Source: Marinobacterium_A aestuariivivens (GTDB lineage Bacteria; Pseudomonadota; Gammaproteobacteria; Pseudomonadales; Balneatricaceae). From it: a DNA stretch of 64,000 bases. The translations under genes and the position numbers were made by a program. The stretch is taken from positions 3,782,001 to 3,846,000 of the forward strand of contig NZ_JBHSWE010000001.1 of the NCBI RefSeq assembly GCF_042661465.1, written 5' to 3'. Under the pieces are notes generated by a model, which was not told the origin of the DNA, did no database searches, and saw only the letters and a list, made by a program, of their open reading frames with translations. The stretch's first letter is position 1, and every line of letters starts with the position of its first letter. Positions 35,281 through 44,441 of the stretch are shown here, piece after piece.

Positions 35281-36162
35281 ATGGATAAGCGAATGACCCC
35301 AACTGAAATCGTCAGCCAATTGGAAGATGGAATGACCATCGGTATCGGTGGCTGGGGTCCCCGGCGCAAGCCGATGGCGCTGATCCGCGAGATCCTCCGT
35401 TCGGATCTCAAGGACCTTACCGTCGTCGCCTACGGCGGCGCCGATGTCGGCATGCTCTGCGCGGCCGGCAAGGTGAAGAAGGTGGTCTTCGCCTTCGTCT
35501 CGCTCGACTTCATTCCGCTGGAGCCCTTTTTCAGAAAAGCCCGCGAAGGTGGCGCCATCGAGGTGATGGAGATCGACGAAGGGCTCATGTTGCTGGGCCT
35601 CCAGGCCGCGGCGATGCGCGCGCCCTTCATTCCGACCTGCATTGGCCTGGGCACCGACGTGCTGCGCTGCAACCCGGAACTCAAGACCATCGATTCCCCC
35701 TACGGCGACGGCCGGGAGTGGCTGGCGATGCCGGCGCTCAAGCTCGATGCGGCGCTGCTGCACGTGGACCGCGCCGACAGCCGCGGCGTCTGCCAGATCA
35801 AGGGGCCGGACCACTACATGGACGACCTCTTCGCCCGCGCCGCCGACAGGACCTTCGTCAGCTGCGACGAGCTGGTCGATACCGACTTCTTCCACCGTCA
35901 TCCCGAGGAGGCGCGCTACGTCTTCTGGGAGCGCAGCGAGACCACCGGCGTCGCCGAGCTTCCGGGCGGCGCCCATCCGAGCTCCTGCGCGCCGCTGTAC
36001 GGCTTCGACGTGGCGCATTTCAAGGAATACGCCGCCAGCGTGAAGGAGGAGGGCGGCTGGCAGGCCTACGTCGACAAGTATGTCGCCGTCGGCGAGGCCC
36101 GCTACCTGGAACAGGCCGGTGGCCTGGACGCCATCAAGCAGCTGCCGCTGCCGATCTTCTAA
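35281..36162 (+). CDS. ipdA: CoA-transferase-fold ring hydrolase, alpha subunit IpdA
   Basis: A 293-aa class I CoA-transferase-like subunit. With IpdB it hydrolyses the last ring of the HIP-derived CoA thioester (COCHEA-CoA) rather than moving CoA. GMTIGIGGWGPRRKPMALIR at residues 19-38 is the start of the fold, and GIGLGTDVLR-like CIGLGTDVLRCNPEL follows. Start preceded by GGACAGAGAA and by a diverged duplicate of itself. IpdB begins 20 bases after the stop, as expected for the complex. Assignment as IpdA rather than a generic transferase rests on the adjacent ipdB, ipdC and echA20. Confidence 0.85.
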   Translation: MDKRMTPTEIVSQLEDGMTIGIGGWGPRRKPMALIREILRSDLKDLTVVAYGGADVGMLCAAGKVKKVVFAFVSLDFIPLEPFFRKAREGGAIEVMEIDEGLMLLGLQAAAMRAPFIPTCIGLGTDVLRCNPELKTIDSPYGDGREWLAMPALKLDAALLHVDRADSRGVCQIKGPDHYMDDLFARAADRTFVSCDELVDTDFFHRHPEEARYVFWERSETTGVAELPGGAHPSSCAPLYGFDVAHFKEYAASVKEEGGWQAYVDKYVAVGEARYLEQAGGLDAIKQLPLPIF

Positions 36163-36181
36163 GCCGAGCGAGGACAACAGA

Positions 36182-36997
36182 ATGAGCAATGAATACAGCC
36201 TGGCCGAACTGATGATCTGCGCCGCCAGCGAGGCCTGGCGCGACGGGGGCGAAGTGCTGGCGACCGGCATCGGCCTGCTGCCGCGCCTGGCGGCGTCGCT
36301 GTCGATGCAGACCAGCAACCCCGACCTGATGATGACCGATTCCGAGGCCTGGATCGTCTCCGAGCCGGTGCCGGTCGGCCCGCGCGGCGACTACGAGCCG
36401 AAACGCGAAACCTGGATGGGCTTCTCGCGCATCTTCGACAACGTCTGGGGCGGCAAGCGTCATGCGCTGGTGGGCCCGACCCAGATCGACCGCTTCGGTC
36501 AGGCCAACATCTCCTGTATCGGCGACCAGGCCAGGCCGAAGGTGCAGATGCTGGGGGTGCGCGGCTTCCCGGGCAACTCGATCAACCATGCCAACTCCTT
36601 CTTCGTGCCGTCTCACAACAGGCGGGTCTTCGTCGACGGCGAGGTCGATATGGTGGCGTCCATCGGCTATAACCCGGCGCGGCTGCCGAAGGGTTACAGC
36701 TTCGACGACATCGATATCCGCCTGATCGTCACCGACCTGTGCGTGCTGGATTTCCAGGGCCCGAACAGGGCGATCCGCGTGCGCTCGCTGCATCCGGGCG
36801 TGACGCTCGAGGAGGTGCAGGCCAATACCGGCTTCGAGCTTCACGCCGACGACAGCCTGCACGAAACCCCGGCGCCGACCGCGGAACAGCTGGTGCTGAT
36901 CGCCCAATTAGATCCACATAGCCTGCGCGCCCGCCAGTTGAAAGACAATCCGCCGGGCGTGCGCCGCTCTCTCGCAATAGACGGAGGTGCCGCATGA
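36182..36997 (+). CDS. ipdB: CoA-transferase-fold ring hydrolase, beta subunit IpdB
   Basis: Beta partner of IpdA, 271 aa. Features include GGEVLATGIGLLPRLAASLS, MMTDSEAWIV, and NVWGGKRHALVGPTQIDRFG. In IpdAB the usual catalytic glutamate of CoA transferases is used differently; that position cannot be confirmed by eye. The stop overlaps the next start as ATGA, showing tight translational coupling within the operon. Cytoplasmic. Confidence 0.85.
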   Translation: MSNEYSLAELMICAASEAWRDGGEVLATGIGLLPRLAASLSMQTSNPDLMMTDSEAWIVSEPVPVGPRGDYEPKRETWMGFSRIFDNVWGGKRHALVGPTQIDRFGQANISCIGDQARPKVQMLGVRGFPGNSINHANSFFVPSHNRRVFVDGEVDMVASIGYNPARLPKGYSFDDIDIRLIVTDLCVLDFQGPNRAIRVRSLHPGVTLEEVQANTGFELHADDSLHETPAPTAEQLVLIAQLDPHSLRARQLKDNPPGVRRSLAIDGGAA

Positions 36998-37893
36998 CCG
37001 CCGCCCCGATTTCCGCTGCGGAAACCGCTGCCGAAGAGGTGGTGCTGTACGAGGTGCGTGACGACATCGCCCTCGTCACCATGAACCGCCCCGAGTACCA
37101 CAACGCCCAGAACTCGGCGATGACCTATGCGCTGGATGCCGCCTTCAGGCGAGCCTGCGACGACAACGACGTCAAGGTGATCGTGCTGCGCGGCGCCGGC
37201 AAGCACTTCTCCGCCGGCCATGACATCGGCACGCCGGGGCGCGATGTCGACAAGAGCTTCGACCGCGTCAGTCTCTGGTACGACCATGTCGATAAGCCGG
37301 GCGGCGAGTTCCTCTATGCCCGCGAGCAGGAGGTGTACCTCGGCATGTGCCGGCGCTGGCGCGACATGCCCAAGCCCACCATCGCCATGGTGCAGGGCGC
37401 CTGCGTCGCCGGCGGCCTGATGCTGGCCTGGGTCTGCGACCTGATCATCGCCTCGGACGACTCCTTCTACGCCGATCCGGTGGTGCGCATGGGCATCCCG
37501 GGCGTCGAATACTTCGCCCACGCCTACGAGCTCAACCCGCGCCTGGCCAAGGAGTTCCTGTTCCTCGGCGAGCGCATGAGCGCCGAGCGCGCCGAGCGCA
37601 TGGGCATGCTCAACCGGGTGGTGCCGCGGGCCGAACTCGAGGCCGAGACCCTGGCCATCGCCGGACGCATCGCGAAGATGCCGCGCCTCGGGCTGCAGCT
37701 GACCAAGCAGGCGGTCAACAACGTCGAGGACCTGATGGGCAAGCGCAGCGCCATGGAGATGGTGTTCGGCCTGCACCATTTCGCCCATGTGCACAACGAG
37801 CTGGTGTCCGGCGACAAGCTGGGCGGCTACGACGCCAGGGCGATGGCCTCTTCTCAGAGGGTAGAGAGCCAGCGCGAAGAGGCGAAGGAGTAA
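36994..37893 (+). CDS. Enoyl-CoA hydratase/isomerase family protein
   Basis: Crotonase-fold protein of 299 aa. The oxyanion-hole segments are KHFSAGHDIG (about residue 70) and QGACVAGGLMLAWVCDL (about 130), and a roughly 20-residue insertion, WYDHVDKPGGEFLYAREQEV, separates them. The insertion and the C-terminal extension distinguish it from EchA20 downstream. It overlaps ipdB by four bases, so it belongs to the HIP operon. It is likely to hydrate or open an unsaturated CoA ester of ring C/D, but the step is not known. Confidence 0.75.
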   Translation: MTAAPISAAETAAEEVVLYEVRDDIALVTMNRPEYHNAQNSAMTYALDAAFRRACDDNDVKVIVLRGAGKHFSAGHDIGTPGRDVDKSFDRVSLWYDHVDKPGGEFLYAREQEVYLGMCRRWRDMPKPTIAMVQGACVAGGLMLAWVCDLIIASDDSFYADPVVRMGIPGVEYFAHAYELNPRLAKEFLFLGERMSAERAERMGMLNRVVPRAELEAETLAIAGRIAKMPRLGLQLTKQAVNNVEDLMGKRSAMEMVFGLHHFAHVHNELVSGDKLGGYDARAMASSQRVESQREEAKE

Positions 37894-37896
37894 GCC

Positions 37897-39012
37897 ATGG
37901 CCGATGCGCTCAAAACAAGACTCTGCGACCTGCTGGGCTGCGAATACCCGATTATTCAGACGGCCATGGGCTGGGTCGCCGATCCGAAGCTGGTCGCCGC
38001 GACCTGCAATGCCGGCGGCTTCGGCTTTCTCGCCGGCGCCACCATCCCGCCGGCCGAGATGGAGGCGGCGATCCTCGAGACCCGCGCGCTGACCGACCGC
38101 CCCTTCGGCGTGAATTTCCACATGTACCAGCCCAACGCCGCCGAGATCGTCGAGCTGGTGGTGAAGTACGGCGTGCGGGCGGTGAGCTACAGCCGCTCCC
38201 CCGGCAAGGCGATGATCGCCCGTCTCAAGGATAACGGTGTCGTCTGCATCCCGACCGTCGGCGCGCTCAAGCATGCGGTCAAGGCGGTCGAGCTCGGCGC
38301 CGATGCCGTCACCGTCCAGGGCGGCGAGGGCGGCGGCCACACCGGCAGCGTGCCGACCTCGATCCTGCTGCCGCAGGTGGTCGATGCGCTCGAGGTGCCG
38401 GTGGTCGCCGCCGGCGGCTTCAAGGACGGCCGCGGCCTGGTGGCGGCGCTGGCCTGGGGTGCCGACGGCATCGCCATGGGCACACGCTTCCTGATGACCA
38501 GGGACAGCCCGGTGCCGGACGCGACCCTGGCGCGCTACGTCGCCGCCGACAATCCGGCCTCGATCATCGTCAGCCGCGCCATCGACGGCATGCCACAGCG
38601 GATGATCAGCAACGAGCTGCTGACCGAACTCGAAGGCGCCGGCCATCTCGGGCGCCTGGTGCTGGCGCTCAAAAGCGGCCTGGCCTATCGCCGGTACAGC
38701 GGCATGACCATCGGCCAGATGCTGAAAACCGCCTTCGGGATGCGCAGCGGCGGCCTGACCGCGGCCCAGACCCTGATGGCCGCCAATGCGCCGATGGTGA
38801 TCCAGAAGGCGATGGTCGAGGGTCGGCCCGCCGAGGGCGTGCTGCCCGCCGGCCAGATCGCCGGCGCCATCGACAGCCTGCTGAGCTGCGACGACCTGAT
38901 CGACGGCATCGTGCGCGAAGCACGCGAGCGTCTCGCCGCGCTGGGCGCGCCGCAACCACAACAACATTTTGGAGAACGCCATGAGCACGCCATTCAAGAC
39001 ATCTATCGATAA
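37897..39012 (+). CDS. ipdC: Nitronate-monooxygenase-like flavoenzyme IpdC
   Basis: FMN-dependent TIM-barrel enzyme of the 2-nitropropane dioxygenase family, 371 aa as read. IpdC acts as a dehydrogenase/double-bond-forming enzyme on a HIP-derived CoA ester. Motifs include GGFGFLAGATIPPAE, VTVQGGEGGGHTG and GADGIAMGTRFL (phosphate binding). It overlaps the next start by 32 bases, which is unusual. A one-base deletion before the end would instead place the stop at 38982-38984, an ATGA overlap, matching the error pattern elsewhere. Family certain; IpdC from its neighbours. Confidence 0.82.
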   Translation: MADALKTRLCDLLGCEYPIIQTAMGWVADPKLVAATCNAGGFGFLAGATIPPAEMEAAILETRALTDRPFGVNFHMYQPNAAEIVELVVKYGVRAVSYSRSPGKAMIARLKDNGVVCIPTVGALKHAVKAVELGADAVTVQGGEGGGHTGSVPTSILLPQVVDALEVPVVAAGGFKDGRGLVAALAWGADGIAMGTRFLMTRDSPVPDATLARYVAADNPASIIVSRAIDGMPQRMISNELLTELEGAGHLGRLVLALKSGLAYRRYSGMTIGQMLKTAFGMRSGGLTAAQTLMAANAPMVIQKAMVEGRPAEGVLPAGQIAGAIDSLLSCDDLIDGIVREARERLAALGAPQPQQHFGERHEHAIQDIYR

Positions 39013-39732
39013 CGGCATTGCCGAGCTGGTGTTCGACCATCCGCCGGTCAACGCCTTCGACAGCAGGGGCTGGGCCGCCATCGCCGCCGAGATCGAGGCG
39101 CTGGGCAACAACGAGGCGGTGCGCGTCATCGTGATTTCGGCCGCAGGGCGCGGCTTCTGCGCCGGCGTCGACATCAAGGAACTGGCCGCCGACGGCAGCC
39201 TGATCACGACCGTCAACAAGGGCAATTACGACACCTTCAGGGCGATCCACCGCAACCCCAAACCGGTCATCGTCGCGGTGCACGGTTTCGTGCTTGGCGG
39301 CGGCATCGGCATTTCCGGCGCGGCGGACATCATCGTCGCCAGCGACTGCGCCCGCTTCGGCGTGCCGGAGGTGGATCGCGGCGCCATGGGCGGCGGCGCC
39401 CACCTGACGCGCATGTTCCCGGTGCAGAAGGTGCGCCACCTGTACTTCACCGGCGAGATGATCGATGCCGCCGAAGCCTACCGCCTCGGCGCCGTCGAGC
39501 GGGTGGTGCCGCGCGAGCAGCTGCGCGAAACGGCTCTGTCCATTGCCGCGAAGATCGCCGAGAAGAGCCCGCGCATGATCCGCCTGGCGAAAGAGGCGCT
39601 GACCGGTGTCGAGGACGGCGACCTGGAGGCGAAGTACCGCTGGGAGCAGGGCTTCACCCTCGAGGCCTACACCTCCAGCGACTCCCGGAAGCGCGCGACG
39701 CCTTCGTGCAGAAGCGCGACGCGGCATTCTGA
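38981..39732 (+). CDS. echA20: Crotonase EchA20 (ring-D opening), one frameshift near the end
   Basis: Enoyl-CoA hydratase-fold hydrolase of about 250 aa. It begins with a VFDHPPVNAFDSRGW pattern, then GRGFCAGVDIKEL, GFVLGGGIGISGAADIIVAS and PEVDRGAMGGGAHL. These match what I know of mycobacterial EchA20, which opens ring D of the HIP intermediate. A G is missing at 39687-39688; repair gives SREARDAFVQKRDAAF and a stop 20 bases before the next gene. Without it the frame runs into the following dehydrogenase, giving a false fusion. Confidence 0.82.
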
Positions 39733-39752
39733 TCAACGAGAAGGGGACAGAC

Positions 39753-40917
39753 ATGGATCTCGCCTTTACCGAACAACAGCGGGCCTTCCGCGCCGAAGTG
39801 CGCGCCTGGCTCGAGCAGAACGTGCCGGCCGGGCCGCTGCCGTCCTTCGACACCGAGGAGGGCTTCCGCCTGCACCGCGACTGGGAGCGCAGGCTCAACG
39901 AGGGGCGCTGGGGCATGGTCACCTGGCCCGAGGCGCTCGGCGGGCGCGGCTGCGACCTGATCGAGTGGCTCATCTTCGAGGAGGAGTACTACCGCGCAGG
40001 CGCCCCGGCCAGGTCAACCAGAACGGCATCTTCCTGCTCGGTCCGACGCTGATGGAGTACGGCACCGAAGAGCAGAAGGCACGCTTCCTGCCGAAGATGG
40101 CCACCGGCGAGGAGGTCTGGGCCCAGGGCTGGTCCGAGCCCAACGCCGGCTCCGACATGGCGGCGATCCGCTCGAAGGCCGTGCGCGACGGCGACCACTA
40201 CGTCATCAACGGCCAGAAGACCTGGTCGACGCGGGCGGTCTGGGCCGACTGGACCTTCGGCATCTTCCGCACCGATCCGGAATCGAGCCGTCACCGCGGC
40301 CTGACTTTCATCCTGGTGCCGCTCGACGCCGAGGGCGTCACGGTGCGGCCGATCCCGCAGCTCGACGGCCTGCCGGGCTTCGCTGAGATCTTCTTCGACG
40401 ACGTCCGGGTGCCGGTGGAAAACCGCCTCGGCGAGGAGGGCATGGGCTGGAACGTGGCGATGGCCACCGCCGGCTTCGAGCGCGGCCTGATGCTCCGTAG
40501 CCCTGCGCGTTTCCGGAAACGGCGCGCCGGCTGGTGCAACTGTACCGCGACAATCGCGCCGCGGCCGACGTCGATCCGACGGTACGCGAAGCGGTAATGC
40601 GCGCCTGGATGGATGCGGAGGCCTATACCCTCAACACCTACATGACGGCCTCGCGGCTGATCAAGGGCGGCCGGATCGGGCCCGAGTCGAGCACCAACAA
40701 GATCTTCTGGTCGGAGCTGGATCAGCAGATGCACGAAACAGCGCTCAGCATTCTCGGGGCCCGGGCCGAGCTCAAGCCGCACTCGGCCGGCGCGGACGGT
40801 GTCGGCCGCTGGCTCGAGGGCTTCCTGTTCGCCCAGGCCGGTCCCATCTACGCCGGCACCAACGAGATTCAACGCAACATCATCGCCGAGCGCATGCTGG
40901 GCATGCCGCGTAACTAG
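39753..40917 (+). CDS. Acyl-CoA dehydrogenase (FadE30-like), two frameshifts
   Basis: FAD-dependent acyl-CoA dehydrogenase, about 388 aa after repair. It has QGWSEPNAGSDMAAIRSKA, INGQKTWSTRAVWADW and the C-terminal YAGTNEIQRNIIAERMLG. The pattern and the neighbours echo the FadE30 and FadE28-34 group of steroid acyl-CoA dehydrogenases, many of which work as heterotetramers with a shorter partner; the next gene would be that partner. Missing bases: the C run 40003-40006 (giving GAPGQVNQNG) and 40515-40516 (giving RFRETARRLVQL). Confidence 0.78.
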
Positions 40918-40934
40918 GGCGGGGGAAGAGCACT

Positions 40935-41993
40935 ATGGACTTCACATTCAGCGACGATCAGCTGGCGTTCCAGGACAGCGTCAGAAGCTTTCTCACCAAC
41001 GAGGTGACGCCCGAGGTGATCCGCGAACTCTGGCAGCGCGACGGCGGGCGCTCCGACGAACTCTGGACCCGGCTGGCCGGGATGGGGCTGACGGCCCTGA
41101 CGGTGCCGGAGGGCTTCGGCGGCCTCGGGCTCGACGAGCTCGACTTCGTGCTGCTGGCGCAGGAGTGCGGCTATGCCGCCCTGCCGGAGCCGCTGGTCGA
41201 GACCGTGATGGTGGCGGTGCCGCTGCTCGCCGCCCTCGACGACAGCCATTATCAGTTGCAGGAGCACTGGCTGTCGCGGGTCGCCTCGGGCGAGGCGCGC
41301 CTGGCGGTCGGCCATCCCTGCAACCCGCTGGTGGCCGATGCCCATGTCGCCGACCTGCTGCTGCTGTGCCACGGCGACGAGATCCATGCGGTACCGGCGA
41401 CCCGGGCAACGCTGAGCGCCGGCGAAAGCGTCGATCCGTCGCGCCGGCTGTTCCGGGTCGACTGGACGCCGTCGCCCGAAACCCTCGTCGCGTCCGGCGA
41501 GACCGGACGCCGGCTGCAGGCCGACACCCTGAACCGCGGCGCCCTGGCCTGCGCGGCGCAGCAGCTGGGTCTGGCCAACCGCATGGTCGACATCGCCGTC
41601 GACTACAGCTTCGAGCGCAAGCAGTTCGGCAGCGCCGTCGGCGCCTTCCAGGCGGTCAAGCACCATATGGCGAACGTGGCGGTGAAAGCCGAGTTCACCC
41701 GTGCCGTGCTCTACTGCGCCGCCTACGACGTGGCCCGGGGACTGTCGAGCGCCACCGTCGCCGTCTCCCACGCCAAGATCGCCGCGACGGAAGCGGCGCT
41801 GCTGGCGGCGAAAAACGGCATCCAGGTCCACGGCGCCATGGGTTACACCTGGGAAGTGGACCTGCATATCTTCATGAAGCGCGCCTGGGCGCTGGACAAC
41901 GCCTGGGGCAGCCGCGGCGTCCACAAGGCCCGGGTCGGCGACTTCGTCTTCGCCGACGGCGCCCCGCTCGGCACCGGCGCGACGTTCGGGTAA
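40935..41993 (+). CDS. Acyl-CoA dehydrogenase, short partner type
   Basis: An intact 352-aa acyl-CoA dehydrogenase family protein with FSDDQLAFQDSVRSFL at the start and the C-terminal FERKQFGSAVGAFQAVKHH and GIQVHGAMGYTWEVDLH. The middle domain is short. Subunits of this kind pair with a larger FadE to form the alpha2-beta2 enzymes typical of steroid catabolism, with FAD sites shared between the subunits. It starts 18 bases after the preceding fadE, supporting a complex of the two. The substrate is presumably a HIP-derived or side-chain CoA ester. Confidence 0.78.
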   Translation: MDFTFSDDQLAFQDSVRSFLTNEVTPEVIRELWQRDGGRSDELWTRLAGMGLTALTVPEGFGGLGLDELDFVLLAQECGYAALPEPLVETVMVAVPLLAALDDSHYQLQEHWLSRVASGEARLAVGHPCNPLVADAHVADLLLLCHGDEIHAVPATRATLSAGESVDPSRRLFRVDWTPSPETLVASGETGRRLQADTLNRGALACAAQQLGLANRMVDIAVDYSFERKQFGSAVGAFQAVKHHMANVAVKAEFTRAVLYCAAYDVARGLSSATVAVSHAKIAATEAALLAAKNGIQVHGAMGYTWEVDLHIFMKRAWALDNAWGSRGVHKARVGDFVFADGAPLGTGATFG

Positions 41994-41999
41994 ATCGTG

Positions 42000-42196
42000 G
42001 GAGCGGCTTTAGCCGCGAATAGAGGTGGCACCGCGGGTTTTTCGCGACTGAAGTCGCTCCCACCGGTTCAACGGGCGCCTGTAGGAGCGGCTTTAGCCGC
42101 GAACAGGGTTTGGCACCGCGGGTTTTCGCGGCTGAAGCCGCTCCCACAAAAGCCGCTCCCACAAAAGCGGCCTCCACAAAAGTCGCTCCCACAACA
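42000..42196. repeat. REP/BIME cluster
   Basis: Several GTGGGAGCGGCTTTAGCCGC units in alternating orientation, with tandem short half-units (AAAAGCCGCTCCCAC and variants) at the right end. They fill the gap between the dehydrogenase and fadA6 genes inside the otherwise compact HIP run. Confidence 0.8.
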
Positions 42197-42209
42197 GGAG
42201 ACAAACAAC

Positions 42210-43357
42210 ATGGCAGAAGCCTATATCGTCGACGCGCTGCGCACGCCCACCGGGCGGCGCAAGGGCGGCCTGGCGCATATCCACGGCGCCGACCTCGGCG
42301 CCCATGTACTGAAGGCGCTGGTCGAGCGCAACGGCATTCCGGACGACGACTACGACGACGTCATCTTCGGTTGCGTCGACACCATCGGCCCGCTGGCCGG
42401 CGATATCGCCCGCACCTGCTGGTTGGCCGCGGGCCTGTCGCAGGCGGTGCCGGGCACCACCATCGACCGCCAGTGCGGCTCGTCGCAGCAGGCGGTGCAT
42501 TTCGCCGCCCAGGCGGTGATGAGCGGCACCATGGACGTGGTGGTCGCCGGCGGCGTCCAGACCATGACCCGGATCCCGATCTCGTCGGCGATGACCGCCG
42601 CCGAACCGCTGGGCTTCAGCGATCCTTTCAGCGGCTCGACCGGCTGGGTCGCGCGCTACGGCGACATGCCGCCGACGCAGTTCCGTTCGGCGCAGATGAT
42701 CGCCGACAGGTGGGGCCTGTCGCGACAGGATCTCGAGGCCTATTCGCTGGAGTCCCACCGCCGCGCGCTGCAGGCGATAGAGGAGGGGCGCTTCGAGCGC
42801 GAGATCGTGCCGCTGGCGGGCGTGACGCAGGACGAAACCCCGCGCCGCACCTCGCTCGAGCAGATGGCGGAGCTCGACACCCTGTTCGACTGCGACAAGG
42901 TCACCGCCGGCGTCGCCAGCCAGACCTGCGATGCCGCCAGCGCCCTGCTGGTGGTCAGCGAGGCGGCGCTGAAACGCTACGGTCTGACGCCGCGCGCCCG
43001 CATCCATCACCTGAGCGTGCGCGCTGAAGACCCGATCTGGATGCTGACCGCGCCGATCCCGGCGACCGAATATGCGCTGAAGAAGGCCGGGATGACACTG
43101 GACCAGATCGACCTCGTCGAGATCAACGAGGCCTTCGCCTCGGTGGCGATGGCCTGGCTCAAGGAGACCGGCTATCCGCACGAGAAGACCAACGTCAACG
43201 GCGGCGCCATCGCCCTGGGCCACCCGCTCGGCGCCACCGGCACCCGGCTGATGTGCACCCTGCTGCACGAGCTCGAACGCACGGGGGCCGCTTCGGCCTG
43301 CAGACCATGTGCGAAGGCGGCGGCCAGGCGAACGTCACCATCATCGAACGGCTTTGA
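42210..43357 (+). CDS. fadA6: Thiolase FadA6, one frameshift near the end
   Basis: Acetyl-CoA acetyltransferase of about 382 aa that releases acetyl-CoA late in HIP degradation. Acyl-accepting cysteine in DRQCGSSQQAVHFAAQ, catalytic histidine in GGAIALGHPLGATG, second cysteine in LQTMCEGGGQANVTIIERL. The last motif is restored by adding one G to the run 43283-43287 and is nearly identical to what I recall of mycobacterial FadA6. Start after ACAGGAGACAAACAAC. Without the repair the frame reads into the following REP sequence. Confidence 0.83.
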
Positions 43358-43368
43358 GTGGGAACGGC

Positions 43369-43441
43369 TTTTGTGGGAACGGCTTTAGCCGCGACAGGGA
43401 TCCGCACCACGGCTGTTCGCGGCTAAAGCCGCTCCCACAGG
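43369..43441. repeat. BIME: two inverted REP units
   Basis: GTGGGAACGGCTTTAGCCGC and the inverse GCGGCTAAAGCCGCTCCCAC with a 20-base spacer, between fadA6 and the next SDR gene. Confidence 0.8.
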
Positions 43442-43480
43442 CGTTTTTAAGAAAGCCCGCGGATATATTGGAGATAAAAA

Positions 43481-44356
43481 ATGGGAATCTGTAACGAGCG
43501 CGTCGTGATCATCACCGGCGCCGGTGGCGGCCTGGGCCGCGCCTACGCCCTGGCCTTCGCGGCCGAGGGCGCCAGGGTCGTAGTCAACGATATCAATCCG
43601 GAGGCGGCCGACAGGGTGGTCGGCGAGATCGGCGAAGCCGGTGGCGTCGCCGTCGCGAATAGCGACGACATCACCGACTATTCCGCCTCGGCCAATATCG
43701 TCAGACAGGCGGTGGAGACCTTCGGCGACCTGCACGTGGTGGTCAACAACGCCGGCATCTGCCGCGACCGCATGTTCGTCAGCCTCAGCGAGGCCGACTG
43801 GGACGCGGTTATGGCGGTGCACCTGAAGGGGCATTTCTGCATCGCGAGCCATGCCTGCCAGTACTGGCGCGAGCAGAGCAAGGCCGGCAAGGCGGTGCAG
43901 GCGCGGATCATCAACACCAGTTCCGGCGCGGGCCTGCAGGGCTCGATTGGGCAGTCCAACTACTCGGCGGCCAAGGGTGGCATCGCTTCGCTGACGCTGG
44001 TGCAGGCGGCGGAGCTGGCGCGTTACGGCATCACCGCCAACGCCCTGGCGCCGGCGGCCCGTACCGGCATGACCGAAGGGGTGTTCGGCGACAGCATGAA
44101 GAAGCCGGAAGATGGCTTCGACTACTTCGACCCGGCCAACGTCGCGCCGCTGGTGGTCTGGCTCGGCAGCGAAGCGTCCGGTCACGTCACCGGCCGGATG
44201 TTCGAGGCCGAGGGCGGCAAGATCTCAATCGCCGACGGCTGGCGCACGGGCCCTGTCCGCGACAAGGGCGCGCGCTGGGAGCCGGCCGAAATCGGCGACG
44301 CCGTCGCCGGCCTGCTTGACGACGCCGTGCCGGCGCAGAAGGTGTACGGGAGCTAA
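43481..44356 (+). CDS. Short-chain dehydrogenase (Rv3548c-like)
   Basis: Intact SDR of 291 aa. Cofactor loop TGAGGGLGRAYA at residues 12-23, NAD-type aspartate in VVVNDINPEA, NNAGICRDRMF, NTSSGAGLQGS and YSAAKGGIASL. The VNDI motif and the long C-terminal tail are typical of multifunctional-enzyme-type 3-hydroxyacyl-CoA dehydrogenases and of the SDR encoded with the mycobacterial HIP genes. It probably oxidises a hydroxyacyl-CoA of ring C or D. A candidate operator overlaps its stop codon. Confidence 0.78.
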   Translation: MGICNERVVIITGAGGGLGRAYALAFAAEGARVVVNDINPEAADRVVGEIGEAGGVAVANSDDITDYSASANIVRQAVETFGDLHVVVNNAGICRDRMFVSLSEADWDAVMAVHLKGHFCIASHACQYWREQSKAGKAVQARIINTSSGAGLQGSIGQSNYSAAKGGIASLTLVQAAELARYGITANALAPAARTGMTEGVFGDSMKKPEDGFDYFDPANVAPLVVWLGSEASGHVTGRMFEAEGGKISIADGWRTGPVRDKGARWEPAEIGDAVAGLLDDAVPAQKVYGS

Positions 44357-44369
44357 TCCATCCGGACTA
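44354..44369. promoter_or_regulatory. Candidate operator, site 6 of 7
   Basis: TAATCC-ATCC-GGACTA, the most symmetric outer arms of the seven sites. It begins on the stop codon of the SDR gene and is 73 bases before the next fadE, suggesting an internal promoter there. Confidence 0.6.
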
Positions 44370-44441
44370 GTTGCTTGTAACGATTTGCCGGCGCGGGCTT
44401 GCCGATATGCTCGCCGTTAAAGAGACAAAGAGGTACCTGGG

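Noticed and set aside
36841..39225. Long minus-strand frame of 794 codons
   Set aside because: Antisense to ipdB, a crotonase and ipdC; low-complexity His/Gly/Ala-rich translation typical of shadow frames.
38969..40597. A 542-codon frame joining EchA20 and an acyl-CoA dehydrogenase
   Set aside because: Both halves are separated by the natural EchA20 stop once a missing G at 39687 is restored; the fusion arises from two frameshifts in different genes.
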